Shown here piece by piece: positions 11,557 to 22,354 of a DNA stretch of 64,000 nucleotides. This DNA is from Rhynchonema sp. JSB1_4. Taxonomy: Eukaryota > Nematoda > Chromadorea > Monhysterida > Xyalidae. Position numbers and translations under genes: made by a program. The notes below the pieces were generated by a model, which searched no databases, had not been told where the DNA came from, and worked only from the letters and a program-made list of their open reading frames with translations. Within the stretch, counting starts at the first letter, position 1, and every line of letters starts with the position of its first letter. The DNA lies in the NCBI GenBank assembly GCA_030248065.1, contig JASAMV010009277.1, positions 59,499-123,498 on the forward strand. The letters are read 5' to 3'.

Positions 11557-13705
11557 TTGTGCGCTGAAAGTAGAGGCAAACCAACCCCCGGCACTGCAGA
11601 TACAGAGCCGGGAAACCTGTCTGTCCGTTTGAACACCCCACCGCAGATGGTGGCTCCCGCCATAAGTGACCAATGTGATACGTCAGGATCGGCCCAGCGC
11701 CTAAGCCCATCCGTGGTTGCGGGATCGGCCATCGAACCTAGGCTGCATACCTCAGCCAACCCCCCATCAATTAGCGAACTAACAGCACTGGATAAGTCAG
11801 CAACAGCTGAAAATAAGAAGATTATGCATGACAGCAAAGGCGATGTTTCACAGCATCAGGTGCGGCTTAACCCAAGCTCGGCCTGTGAAAGTGAGACGTG
11901 TGTGGTGGCGTCCCAGGCAGGACCGGTGTAAGTGATCGACATGCTTAAGTACTGAAACGATGACTGATGTTTCACACCCTAGGCAAGGGGGACAAGCGGA
12001 CCCCCTAGTACGAGTGACACTATAGACCCCGCTATAAGCACACACGATAATAAGAAGACAGTTTTGACAACTGCAGGTGGTAATTCACCATCGGTCGAAA
12101 CTGCAGAAATTAAGCCGGTTGCGATCGCAAGTCGTGTCAATAGCCCAGTTCGGAATATTGCGCGAGATAAGTTGGTTGCATCGATTGCGGTACCTAGCTC
12201 TGATGATTCTTCGTCATCAGGCTACACAAATGGGAATAAGTATCACAGTATGACAGCATATAAGGAAACCTCAGGTGATGTTTTACCAAAGGTGTCTATC
12301 GACAAGAATAATATGCTACCAAAGTCATCACTTTGTGAAAGTACGGCCTCTTCCAAGGCATACTATTCGATTCAGTTCGAGTTCTTGGCCAATGTGTTGG
12401 TTCGAGACATACGCGATTCGGAATTCGTCCCTGAATTGAAGGGGAAAGCTAAGAAGAGGGCGGACCGTGTCTGGTCAAAAGGGATTGACCCTCTGTTAGG
12501 CATCCCCCGTAAGGAACTCGTCCCAACTGGAGACGATGATGTGGAATCATGTTTGATGGCCAGAAATAATGTGACGTTGGCAGACCTGAGTTGTGCTAGA
12601 TTCTATAAGGAATGGCATAAACTGAGTGCTCATCCTAAAGTTATGAAACGCGCTCAACGAGTGAATACGTTGGCGTTTATTTAGGTACCATTATAGAGTG
12701 AAGCTTGGTCTCGATAAGCCAGGTGTCTACATTATCCCTGGACAACTGGATAGGCCTATTAAGCCAAGAGGTAAACGTACGCCTTCGGGTTTCGATCCAT
12801 CGTTTCCCGATGGTACTGACACCCGACGGTCACGGGAAGTGGATCCTTCCACGATGGCCAAATATGACCCCCGGCGATCGACACACGGTTGTCTGAACGG
12901 CCTGGAACGCGGCAAAGTGAAGTTTTATTGGGTAAAAAGTAAAACGATAAATAAGTTAAGCAAAGCATGGAAGGAAGGCCATGACAAATTAGGTTCTCAG
13001 ATCCCGAACCCCGACCTGAGTGGAGTTCCAGACCATATGCTAGTTTTAGAGTAACTAGAGCCCTGCAATGTGCCCGGTAGCGTCTGTGGGTACTCTGCGA
13101 CTTCAGCTATATGCACGGCGAATTCTTATTTGATATGAATTCGGCCGAGATTGGCGTTAGGAAGGAAGTGCAGGCCCGCTTGCGCGAGTCAAGCCATTGT
13201 ATGCCCCGTTCGCCCCATGTGAACTCCGGGAGTTCATAGTGGGCTCGGTGTATAATGCTGTTAAAGCTGAGATGGATGTTGAGTATATGTGTGATGTTAC
13301 GATCGAGTCCGAAGACGAATGGGCATGTCTGAGAGACTTGTGTCAAACTCAGTCGATGAGGCCGAAGGCATTCCGAGTCCTACTAAGGTACTCAAGCGCA
13401 AACAAGAAGCGTGGAGGACACATCGCGTAGCCAAAGTTTATGAGTCGTCTGGTTATGACGCCACCTCACTCGGTGGGCGAGAGACGGGCCAGCGCACGCG
13501 TCAACGCAGCATGATTAATACGGAAGCTATGCGCTCTAGAGATGGGACGGCCGGACGGGCCGGAGCATGCACCAAAAGTGGTGAACCGCTAGCCGCTAGG
13601 ATGTCTGGTGGGAACGACGGTAGCCAGGTTGTTCTACAATCGGATTCCCTTAGTGACCAAAAGGCAGACGAGAGAAAGTCAGGTTGCAAACTTAAGGATC
13701 TATGA
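11557..13705 (+). pseudogene. Unrecognised multi-frame coding region, probably broken
   Basis: Long open stretches run in one direction: 11557-11928, 11983-12684, about 12665-13054, about 13197-13430 and about 13319-13705. The first two share a frame and can be joined in phase by a GTGTAA donor after 11919 and the acceptor CACCCTAG ending at 11982. A +1 shift is needed near 12665-12684 and again near 13385. The predicted protein is hydrophilic, rich in Ser, Lys and Asp, with basic segments (for example KAKKRADRVW and KVLKRKQEAW) but no domain I recognise. The length and same-strand coding suggest either a mobile-element protein (gag-like or unknown) or a decayed host gene. No start codon is certain. 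Confidence 0.4.
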
Positions 13706-13924
13706 TTATTGAAGAACCCAGAAAAGCAAATCATAATAGGTCATGATAAGACAGACCCTGAACCGGGATTGACTAAACAGACCAATCCCGTAATAAGCCC
13801 ATAAGCAACCCCATTGGGGGATAGTGCGAGTACCTATGTAAGTCTATGTAAGTCCCCTACCTATGTAAGTCCCCTAAGAGTAACCGGAACCTAAACCAAA
13901 CTACCCATTCCAAAACTATTACTA
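13706..13924. repeat. Short tandem of a CCTATGTAAGTCCC motif in spacer
   Basis: Three partial copies of a TATGTAAGTC/CCCCTACC motif occur at 13834-13876. Nothing else can be supported. Confidence 0.5.
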
Positions 13925-14317
13925 ATATGCCCAAAAAAAGTTGGAAAACGCTCATGTCGGGAAGCAAAATGAGGCAAAATAATGTGTTCTGACGTTCTGA
14001 TGCAAAATAAATGGGTTTCAACCATTTTCTAGCGAGTTGTTAACATCCCATATCGGACCCGCATCATGGGACCAACTTTGGCGGGAGTCATCATTGAAAG
14101 TCAAACTCCGTATATCGACGTATCTCGACAAAGTAAAAAATTGGTCGTAAATTTTTTGAAAAAAATGGAACAAAAAATTGATTTTCCCTGAAAATCAGGG
14201 AACTTTCCCTGAAATATTAGGGAAAATCAAGGAAATTCAGGATTAAAAAATCGAAAAACGACCCAGACATTTTTTAAAAAAACGCGGTTTTTTTTCGTTT
14301 TTTTTTGCCCAACCCTG
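13925..14317. mobile_element. 5'-truncated hAT-like element
   Basis: Similar to 7620-8041 of the complete element, including the terminus TTTTTTTTGCCCAACCCTG at 14299-14317, but the left terminus is missing. It ends directly upstream of the duplicated promoter region of TIL gene 2. Confidence 0.75.
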
Positions 14318-14385
14318 CTTGGCACTCGTTGTAACCCAGCAGGAGCAGGACGGCCTTACAACACAACACATCCCATAAATACAAA

Positions 14386-17300
14386 ATGAGGTTCGGTTCG
14401 ATATCAATTGCGATCTGGATTTGTTTAGTTCACCAATATGGCAGCGCAGTTAATCAAGGTTAGGTGAGGTAATTATTTTTGTGATGTTTCAAAAAGTTTT
14501 ATCCCATGATACCACACGAAAAGGAATATTGGAAGGAAAAATGAAAATGGAAAAGTTGTTTAAAGGAATATTTGCATATTTTCTCAGCGGCCAGATGCGC
14601 GACGGACGAAGTGTACTCTAATTGTGGTACCGCGTGCCCAGACACCTGTAACACGCCACCCGGGCCACGATTCTGCACAATGCAATGTGTATCGGGCTGC
14701 TTCTGTAAACCGGGCACAGTGAGACGCGCCGATGGACAATGTGTGCCGAGACGAGACTGTCGTTAGTGGCATTTTGTGCTTCACTGCATGCAATCAAGGT
14801 TGCCAAAATCTAACGGCAACACCTGCCCATCAGGGTAAACATAAAACTAACAGGGGTTAAACTTTAAGAAAATACTGGTGTTCCCAGTCTTAGGGTTTGA
14901 ATACTAACGAAAAATTTTAGTCAGTACGTTAAAAATAATTTTTGGGAGCTTTTGCGGGGTGCGAGGAATCAACAGTTGTTTTTATGTTCCAGTACAACCG
15001 CTCTGACACATTTTAGCCAAGAGATGTCCAGCGAACGAAGTGTACTCTGAATGCGGTACCGCGTGCCCAGCAACATGCGACACGCCATCTGGGCCACGAA
15101 TGTGCACACTCCAATGTGTATCGGGCTGCTTCTGTAAACCGGGCGCAGTGAGACTCGCCGATGGACAATGTGCGCCGAAGGAGGACTGTCGTAAGTGATA
15201 TTCTAAAAAACAGGTTCTCATTTCCCGTTGTGTTACCTTCGAGCCAAAGAGCAAAGAGAACTAATACACATACCTAATTACAGCCCCAGCCAGGGTTGAA
15301 AAAAAAAATTTTTTATTAACGAGCTTTTTTTTTTAAAAAACAAATTTTTTTTTTTGATTTTTTTTGACGAAAATTTTTTTTATTGGAAAAAGTGTTGCAA
15401 ACGACGTTTCAGGACAAATGAAATCGATCCAACATATTTTTCAAAAATTGAAAAATTTTCGCCTGAGACCCAACTTGTGTGGTGACACCCGGCAGTATTG
15501 GAAGGCGTGTCGTTAGTATTTTACACTTCATTGCATGCAATCAGGGTTAGCAAAATGTTGTAGACCCAACCTGCGTATCAGGGTGTACATAAAACTAACA
15601 GTGGTTTGCTTTTTCGCACTCTAAGCCTCCAGGGTTTTGCGTACTAACGAAAAATTATTCAGTACACGTCAATAATGTATTTTTGGGAGCTTCTGCGGGG
15701 TGCGAGGAATCAACAGTTGTTTTTATGTTCCAGTACAACCGCTCTGACACATTTTAGCCAAGAGATGTCCAGCGAACGAAGTGTACTCTGAATGCGGTAC
15801 CGCGTGCCCAGCAACATGTGACACGCCATCTGGGCCACGAATGTGCACACTCCAATGTGTATCAGGCTGCTTCTGTAAACCGGGCGCAGTGAGACTCGCC
15901 GATGGACAATGTGTGCCGAGACGAGACTGTCGTAAGTGGCATTTTGTGCTTCATTGCATGCAATCAAGGTTGCCAAAATCTAACGGCAACACCTGCCCAA
16001 CAGAGTAAACATAAAACTAACAGGGGTTAAACTTTAAGAAAATACTGGTGTTCCCAGTCTTAGGGTTTGAATACTAACGAAAAATTTTAGTCAGTACGTT
16101 AAAAATAACTTTTTGGAAGTTGTGTGGGGCGCGAGGGATTACTTCGTGTTTTTGTGTTCCAGTACAACCGCTCTGACACATTTTAGCCAAGAGATGTCCA
16201 ACGAACGAAGTGTACTCTGAATGCGGTACCGCGTGCCCAGCAACATGCGACACGCCACCTGGGCCACGAATGTGCACACTCCAATGTATATCGGGCTGCT
16301 TCTGTAAACCGGGCACAGTGCGACGTGCCGATGGACAATGTGTGCCGAAGGAGGACTGTCGTAAGTGACGTTTTAGGATTTCATTTGCAGCTCTGTTTGT
16401 TACCTCACTTTTCCGTGCAAAAGGTACGCGGTTCAAAGTCAGGGTTGCAGCGCATTCTGCAGCAGGGTTGGAAAAAAATGTTTTTAAACAAGTTTTTTTA
16501 AAAAAAATTTTTTTTAAAAAAAGTCTGAGATTCGGGGAAATTTTACCAAATTTGCCTAAAAACGCGCAAAAACGCGAAAAAATGCAACTTTAATTGACAA
16601 GTCACTTTTGTGACTTGGTTTGCATCACTTATGATGGGTGTTTACGTCATTTCGGTGCGATTCAACAGTCTGTGCTTGATATGGACCGATGATTGCTGCT
16701 CTGTGGTATCAGACACAACAATTTGTGGTCGAATAAGCAAGATTCACTCATAAACCACACGGAATTGAGAATATAAGCTACAGAAATACTTGTCGGGTAG
16801 CTGAATCAGTCGTATATGACCGACCTGATGGGGTATGATATCGAAGTACCAAGTAGGTACATGCATACTGTGTCCAGGTATCACGGGAAGGTATAATAAC
16901 ATCATTTGGGGCATCTTAGATACGAAATACATGCCCCAAAGGTGATTTTGTGAAGAAAATTTTTCGACCCTTGAGAAAAAATGACAAAAAAATAACCCCC
17001 AAAAAGGCCATTTTTGAACGTTTTGGAACATTTTGTTCCCCCGAAAAATTTTTTTTGGCCCAACCCTGGATATAAGCATGAAAAACGGCGGTAACTCAAT
17101 TTTTCTGGAAAAATAAGTATTTGTCAACATGAAGCTCCAGATCTTTTTTGGAAAATATTGAGGCCAGAAAGAAAAATCAATGTGAGTTTTTGGCCCAATG
17201 GACTTTTTTCATTTTGTCATGTGTATGAAATACAATAAAGTGTCCGTGAGGGACAGTGCACATTAAGGGCGCGCCCATGTAAGCCATGGCCGGGGCCGGC

Positions 17301-19372
17301 GACAGGGCCATGAATGATAATTTATGTCCAAGGCGCTGGCCCCGGTCCTGCTCTACATGGGCGCAGCGACAGGGCCGGGGCCAAACTGAAGACAAAATGC
17401 TTGGTTGTGTGATCTAAAGACAACACAGCGACTGAGAGAGCGGCCCTGAGTCAGCCAAGCACGTGTTTGTAAAGAGGTATTGAAAAAATAGAAAGTTGAT
17501 ACACGTAAGATATTTGTTTGAATCACACTTTTTGATAAAGTCGCCCAACTAATTTCGTCCTGCGTGAAAGTTTGTCCCCTTCACCTAATGAACAACTTTC
17601 AAGCTGGTCGAAATTAGAGAGCAACCTATATCTCACAGTGTGGCTCACCTAAAAATCTCCTATGTTTAACCATAGGCGCGCGTGTATTTTGTGCTTGCTG
17701 TAACGGATAATCACTTCACCGTTGTGGCGCTTTGGCGCCACATGCTTGGCCGGCTCACGGCCCCTCTCTCAGGCTGCCTTCACAATGCATGCGCGTTTGC
17801 GCGTCACATTTTTTGACGAGCATTATCACAACGCAAATTCGATGCGCAAACGCGCAAATGCGCAATTTTTTTTTATATTCTGGCGCTCCGAACAATGATG
17901 ATCATCATTACACAAGAGGGATCACAAAATCCAAAGACTAACAAAACAAAGCTGAGCGATTTCTCCTAAGTGATCATAAGCTAAAGCCGTTAATAGATCC
18001 AAAGGACATATCACTATCAGCATTTTGCAGTCAATCTCAGTAGTTCATGGTCCTATTCAATTGCGCTCCTTTCGCTCCACATCAGATTGCTCCAACGCTT
18101 CAAAGCTTCAGGCGGCCATGTTTGCGCGAGGGATTTGAGTTGATCTTGGATCTTCTCTTGAATTTCTTTACTCTATCCCGTCTTGGTGCTGTTGTTTCTT
18201 TGACTCCAGATGTTGAAAAAGGCTGGTTTGCGATGAATTTAGTCTCTTCTTGATTGGAGCTTGGTAGATTAGTGATGTGGTGGATAGGATCAGCAGACGA
18301 GTTTGGTGGGTTACTGTGGTTAGTTGGAATGGAAAGGGATGTGATGAAATTTTCTATTGAAGATTGATCGAAAAGGTAAAATTCTTCGTCGGTAAAAAAC
18401 CAGAAATCCCTTATTATCTTCAAATGCGCAATGCGCATCTGTGTTCACAATTGACACGTGCGTTTGCGCATCAGATTAGAATAGCGTGTGTATGAAAATC
18501 GGAGTATGTAGCTGTGTTTTGCATTTTCATGTCAGGGAACTTTCAGAACTTTGTATTGGGCAAAAGTTGTGCAGTAGTGTAAAAATCAAAAAAGTTGGGC
18601 AAGCTACACTGAGCCAGAGCCTTATTTGGAAATGGCCTGATCTGATGTGGAGTGTGGACCCATTGGGAATTCAGAGTCGGAACATAGGGGACCTGCAAGT
18701 GTACAAACAGCATTGCTTGTTTACTTATGGGGTTCTTATGTATGAAGGTATATGAAGGTAGACCCATACCTAAACAAATTTAGGCATGTTGTTTGCTGTG
18801 AAAGAGTGGTTTTTGAAATGAAACATAAACAATGGCTGAGCGATAACATAACTGACGTAAAATGATCATAACAGGTCGCCAGATCGTTTTTAAAACATAA
18901 TTTGTTGAAATAATTATGTTTTTTTTGCTTCGGGTAGATCGGGCAGACCAAACGCGCACGCAAAATTTGAACCAATCCTAATCGTATTTGTTGTATTTGT
19001 ATTTGTATCGTAATTGTGAACACAAATGCGCGTGCGCGTTTGCACATGCGCATGAGCTCGGCGCGTAAATGCATTGTAAACACAAATGCGCTTTAATTTG
19101 GCGCGCAAATGCGCAAACGCGCAAACGCGCATGCAAGCGGTCGAAGGGTTGTTAACCAGCATCTTTAATGTGCACTATCCCTCTTAATTTTAGCCTCCAA
19201 ATGTGCGGTGAACGAAGTGTACTCAAACTGTGGCACCGCGTGCCCAGACACCTGCGACACACCACCCGGGCCACGAAAGTGCATTAGGTTGTGTGTACAG
19301 GGCTGCTTCTGTAAAGCTGGCACAGTGCGACGTGCCGATGGACAATGTGTGCCGAGGAGGGCGTGTCGTTAG
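14386..19372 (+). CDS. Secreted multi-TIL-domain protease inhibitor, gene 2
   Basis: Predicted exons are 14386-14458 (signal peptide, phase 1 end), 14588-14761, 15017-15190, 15758-15931, 16187-16360 and 19194-19372. Each TIL exon is a symmetric phase 1-1 module with ten cysteines, and all five would give a 315-residue secreted protein. The signal exon, upstream sequence and last exon match gene 1, so the locus is a duplicate. Exons 15017-15190 and 15758-15931 differ at only a few codons and are a recent duplication. P1-position residues are Met, Leu, Leu, Leu and Arg, unlike the Ala/Glu/Met/Asp set of gene 1; Met/Leu suggests chymotrypsin-like and Arg trypsin-like targets (inference from inhibitors such as honeybee AMCI). 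The last intron is 2.8 kb and contains repeats. A destroyed exon remnant lies at 15501-15511. Confidence 0.8.
15291..15500. mobile_element. Truncated hAT-like element inside TIL gene 2
   Basis: Starts with CAGGGTTGAAAAAAAAAA and follows the left 210 bp of the element at 54094-54817, ending abruptly at ACACCCGGCAGTATTG. The right half is missing. The bases that follow are the last codons of a TIL exon. The same insertion point in gene 1 (near 3860) is unoccupied. Confidence 0.8.
15501..15511 (+). pseudogene. Remnant of a TIL exon cut by a transposon
   Basis: GAAGGCGTGTC followed by GTTAGT matches the 3' end of the other TIL exons, where the final Cys codon and a C precede the donor. The rest of the exon is absent and replaced by the truncated hAT-like element. 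The downstream intron (TTCATTGCATGCAATCAGGG) is homologous to the other TIL introns, so an exon module once existed here. Confidence 0.65.
16463..17068. mobile_element. hAT-like element or two abutting hAT ends
   Basis: Left end CAGGGTTGGAAAAAAATG and right end TTTTTTTTGGCCCAACCCTG. No matching 8-bp duplication is found (TTCTGCAG against GATATAAG), so the two ends may belong to different copies or the site has decayed. Lies in the last intron of TIL gene 2. Confidence 0.55.
17069..19193. repeat. Intron rich in GCGCAAACGCGC-type repeats
   Basis: This part of the 2.8-kb intron has a GC-rich inverted stretch at 17265-17390 (GCGCCCATGTA and its complement around GGCCGGGGCC) and clusters of alternating motifs such as GCGCAAACGCGCAAATGCGC near 17789-17862, 18425-18475 and 19020-19135. 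Some clusters are mutual inverted repeats and may be ends of MITEs. No exon can be supported. Confidence 0.5.
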
Positions 19373-19529
19373 TGACGCGCTTGATATACTTTTCATTGGT
19401 GTTGGATACTTATGCATCACATTAATATTTAGCGGTTTAAGAGCACCGTCTTTTGAGAGCTGTCACCACAGTAGGTCGAGTGTGCGCGACGTTATTGTTC
19501 AGTCAGTCACGCTCAATGTTGACGTTATA

Positions 19530-19803
19530 TTGGTTGCACAATGACTTTATAAGAATTGGTCAATTTTTTTTCCTGAATCGTAAAGAGGGAAAGTGACGGG
19601 GCAATGACGTTGCGTTGCATGATCGCACGCAAAGCATGTAGTAAAGAGAATGTTTCAGACATGCGGCAACGCGGTTGATCTGCTGGATTATTTTCAGGTG
19701 AAAATGTTTTGTCACAAATACAAGTAGCACAGTGGTTAAGAGTGACTGAACTTGAAAATCAGGATTGATTTGATGAATTCTTATATGGCCATTGTGCGAC
19801 CAA
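19530..19803. mobile_element. TA-flanked MITE (TTGGTCGCAC termini), copy 2
   Basis: A 274-bp near-copy of 3110-3381, again flanked by TA, located about 160 bp after the last exon of TIL gene 2. Confidence 0.8.
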
Positions 19804-20499
19804 TACCATCGTAAAGTCAAATAATAAACATTCTAGCCCGGACGAGCTTAAACGGTCGCGAACGGTGAAATGAGCAGGATCATCGCAAAACGTTTGCAAG
19901 AGCATCAGGATTGTGTGACAACGTCGTCCTTTGCGGTATCGTCGCTCTTATTAATAACGTCGTCCTTTTTGTCATGGTCGCGCGTTATTTGGATATCGTC
20001 GCGCGTAACCAACATGTGGTATAAACAAGACAGATGCGCGCACAGATCGCTGTTATCACATGCCAGAATATACTGTTGAACTTAAAAATAATCAGATAAC
20101 AAGATTATTAGGTCACGTGCTGCTCCTGGTGTCGAAAGCTGATCTCATGGCCAAGTTGAATAAAATAAGAAAACTGAACTTTTCTCGGCTATTATCATGC
20201 AAACAAACAAACAGCACACATGACATAACTATTAATAATAGTGACCGTATTCAATCAAACTTTAACCGATTTTCGTGATCTAAACTTTAATGTAATCCGA
20301 CAGCCAAGCTCATCAGCACCATTACTGAATCAGAACAATGATTGTCGGATAAGCTTTGTTTACAGCTGCGTTTCACACTTTTGTGTACCTGTGGTGGTAT
20401 AGAGTATGTATGTATAACGCATAGGAACGATTTGGACGGTAATTTCAAATTCAAACTTGCATCCAATCAGCGTTCAGCAGGTGAGACGGATTATTGAGA

Positions 20500-21379
20500 G
20501 CATCAGGTGTACCAGAGCAGGCAAGGCAACACACTGCTCGTAATCGCCAACTTGGCGACTTCGGTGTTGCCGAACGGGACCACATGTCGCAGTGTGGCGA
20601 CCCGTCGCTGTACCCGTATGATTCAAAACGCTGGCGGGTCACACATTTCAGTTTCGAGTGTGCAAGCGTTACGCAAATGGTTCCATGAGACTGGCGTGTG
20701 CTGGATGCGAAAAAGTTCAAAAGGTATGAAACTTTTTTATACAGATCAAACTCGGCGGTCCGGACAGCAGACCACGCAAGCGAGATCAATTGGATGTCAA
20801 TGTGGACGTGCGCATCGCAACAGCAAACAAGGAACTGCAACGTCTATGTCAGTGTTTCATCACGTACTGAGCAATATGTAAACGTTATAAACTGTCAATT
20901 TTTGCACGCTTCAGTGGCTGACACGGGTATGAATGCACCTATCGATCGGTTGTTGAGCCACGTTAGGCGTCAGGCGTACAACATGGGGCTGGGATCGGAT
21001 ACGCGCAACGAGGTCAGTTGTGTTGGTGAACTGTTGTGTACATAACAACTGACTGACATTTTTGACTAACATTTTTGGCTGACATGAGCACAGCAGACAA
21101 CGCTCAAACTTTGTTCAGCGTAGACGTGCTGCTCACGAGGCAGCCGCTGCTCGAGATGTCGACCAAACAGCCGGTGACATCGATGCGGTCATCGGGGCAC
21201 CACCGCAACCGATCGACAACAGCGATTCCGAACTGCCGACTACCTCCAGTGGTGATCTACCGACCGCGAACAGTGCCGGTTCGTGCACCACCGTGGACCT
21301 GCATGGTGCAGCCAGCTCGATGTCAATGTTCACACCTGTGCCATTGGTTTGTTCCTGTTCATTGGTTCACTGTCTTTGA
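20500..21379 (+). CDS. Unrecognised multi-exon gene inside TIR insert, Cys-rich N-terminal region
   Basis: Phase-consistent exons are about 20500-20637, 20652-20723, 20745-20847, 20915-21012 and 21089-21379; the 5' end is uncertain and introns are very short (14-76 nt), so some gaps may be indels. Visible features: a cysteine cluster spanning the first two exons (SQC, RVCKRYANG, LACAGC), possibly a zinc-binding fold of FLYWCH-like type; a basic segment (SRPRKRD); a helical region (IDRLLSHVRRQAYNMG); a basic stretch (RSNFVQRRRAAHEAAAARD); and an acidic, Ser/Thr-rich tail. Codon-phase agreement across three junctions argues for real coding. It may be a DNA-binding protein. No transposase motif is seen. 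Family assignment is a guess. Confidence 0.55.
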
Positions 21380-21944
21380 TGTTCAAGTGTATCCTTGATG
21401 TTCAGGCACATTCGACGGCCGTCGATATCAATCTGATGCAATCAATGTTTAGCGAGGTCTCCAGCGTTGAGAATGAAATCCATTATTTGAATCTTGTGTC
21501 AATGCATAGCCCCATTCCTCATTCTATGATGATGAGCTTGGAAGATTAGACATAATGTGAATTGAGCATTAGTGTTCTTGCCTGTTTCCCTCTGTTCCAG
21601 CTAAATCTGTCATTTCTTCAGGCCTGATGGTGTTTTACAGCTGTTATGTTATTCTTGTATATGTACATGTTCATTGATATATCTCATGTCCACTGTTGTT
21701 CATAATCGGTCTATACATATGTACAGGTCTGTCATATCTGTTGTTCTTGTTTCCTGACACTTGCGCGATATTTTCACTTATCGGCTTTGTGTTCCCTCTG
21801 TTTCTTTCATGATATTTTCAGGAATGTACTGTACTCTCATCTCAGTTCGTCCTAATCATACATCATGTTGCCTTTTGCGCTGATAAAATAATACACAGGT
21901 ACAGTATGTACATACGTACTACCTGGCAGTCAGGACACATTTAT
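21380..21944. other. 3' region of the insert gene
   Basis: AT-rich, pyrimidine-rich sequence with no further exon that I can support; probably 3' untranslated and internal insert sequence. Confidence 0.35.
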
Positions 21945-22213
21945 GGTTACGCGCGACGTTATCCATTTATGCGCGACGAAGACCAAAAGGACGACGTTGT
22001 TAATAAGAACGACGATACCGCAAAGGGCGACGATGTCGCCGGACCGAGCATCAGCTGTACCAAATATTTCCTGCTGAACCCGCGATTGTGATGTACTACT
22101 CACACTATGTGAATATACATTGTACGTGCCTAAAATCACGTGTATTTCATGATGACTCAAGCTCGTCGTTTATTTATGTTGTTTTTCAGTTGCGTACAGT
22201 AACACAAAAGAGT

Positions 22214-22354
22214 CCGATTTCGAAGGTGGCAGATTAGTGAAACAGTCACACGTGGCTGCTAATTTGAGAAATGTTTCGCGTTGCAGAATACAACGTGGTG
22301 CGTGAGGATTTTCTCTTTCTATTCGTTGTGAAAGCACACCACCTCCGAAATCGG
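22214..22354. mobile_element. Short TIR element (CCGATTTCGAAGGTGG ends)
   Basis: Inverted ends CCGATTTCGAAGGTGG and CCACCTCCGAAATCGG bound 141 bp. The internal AGATTAGTGAAACA and ACGTGGCTGCT stretches recur in the 574-bp element at 50513-51086 with equivalent ends. Confidence 0.6.

Larger units (their letters stand above)
19917..22040. mobile_element. 2.1-kb insert with ~95-bp terminal inverted repeats carrying a gene
   Basis: The left repeat 19917-20010 and right repeat 21945-22040 are inverted copies, sharing GGTTACGCGCGACG and two CGTCGTCCTTT-type blocks. GATTGTG occurs just outside the left repeat (19909-19915) and at 22084-22090 beyond the right one, a possible target duplication. Flanks outside correspond to one continuous stretch after TIL gene 1, so this is an insertion. 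It encloses the multi-exon gene at about 20500-21379. Long TIRs are typical of Mutator-like elements, but no transposase core is visible. It could be a gene-capturing DNA transposon or an unknown family. Confidence 0.6.

Noticed and set aside
11983..12684. Retroviral-type gag protein
   Set aside because: No zinc knuckle, protease or reverse transcriptase motif was seen nearby and no LTR pair; left as unrecognised.
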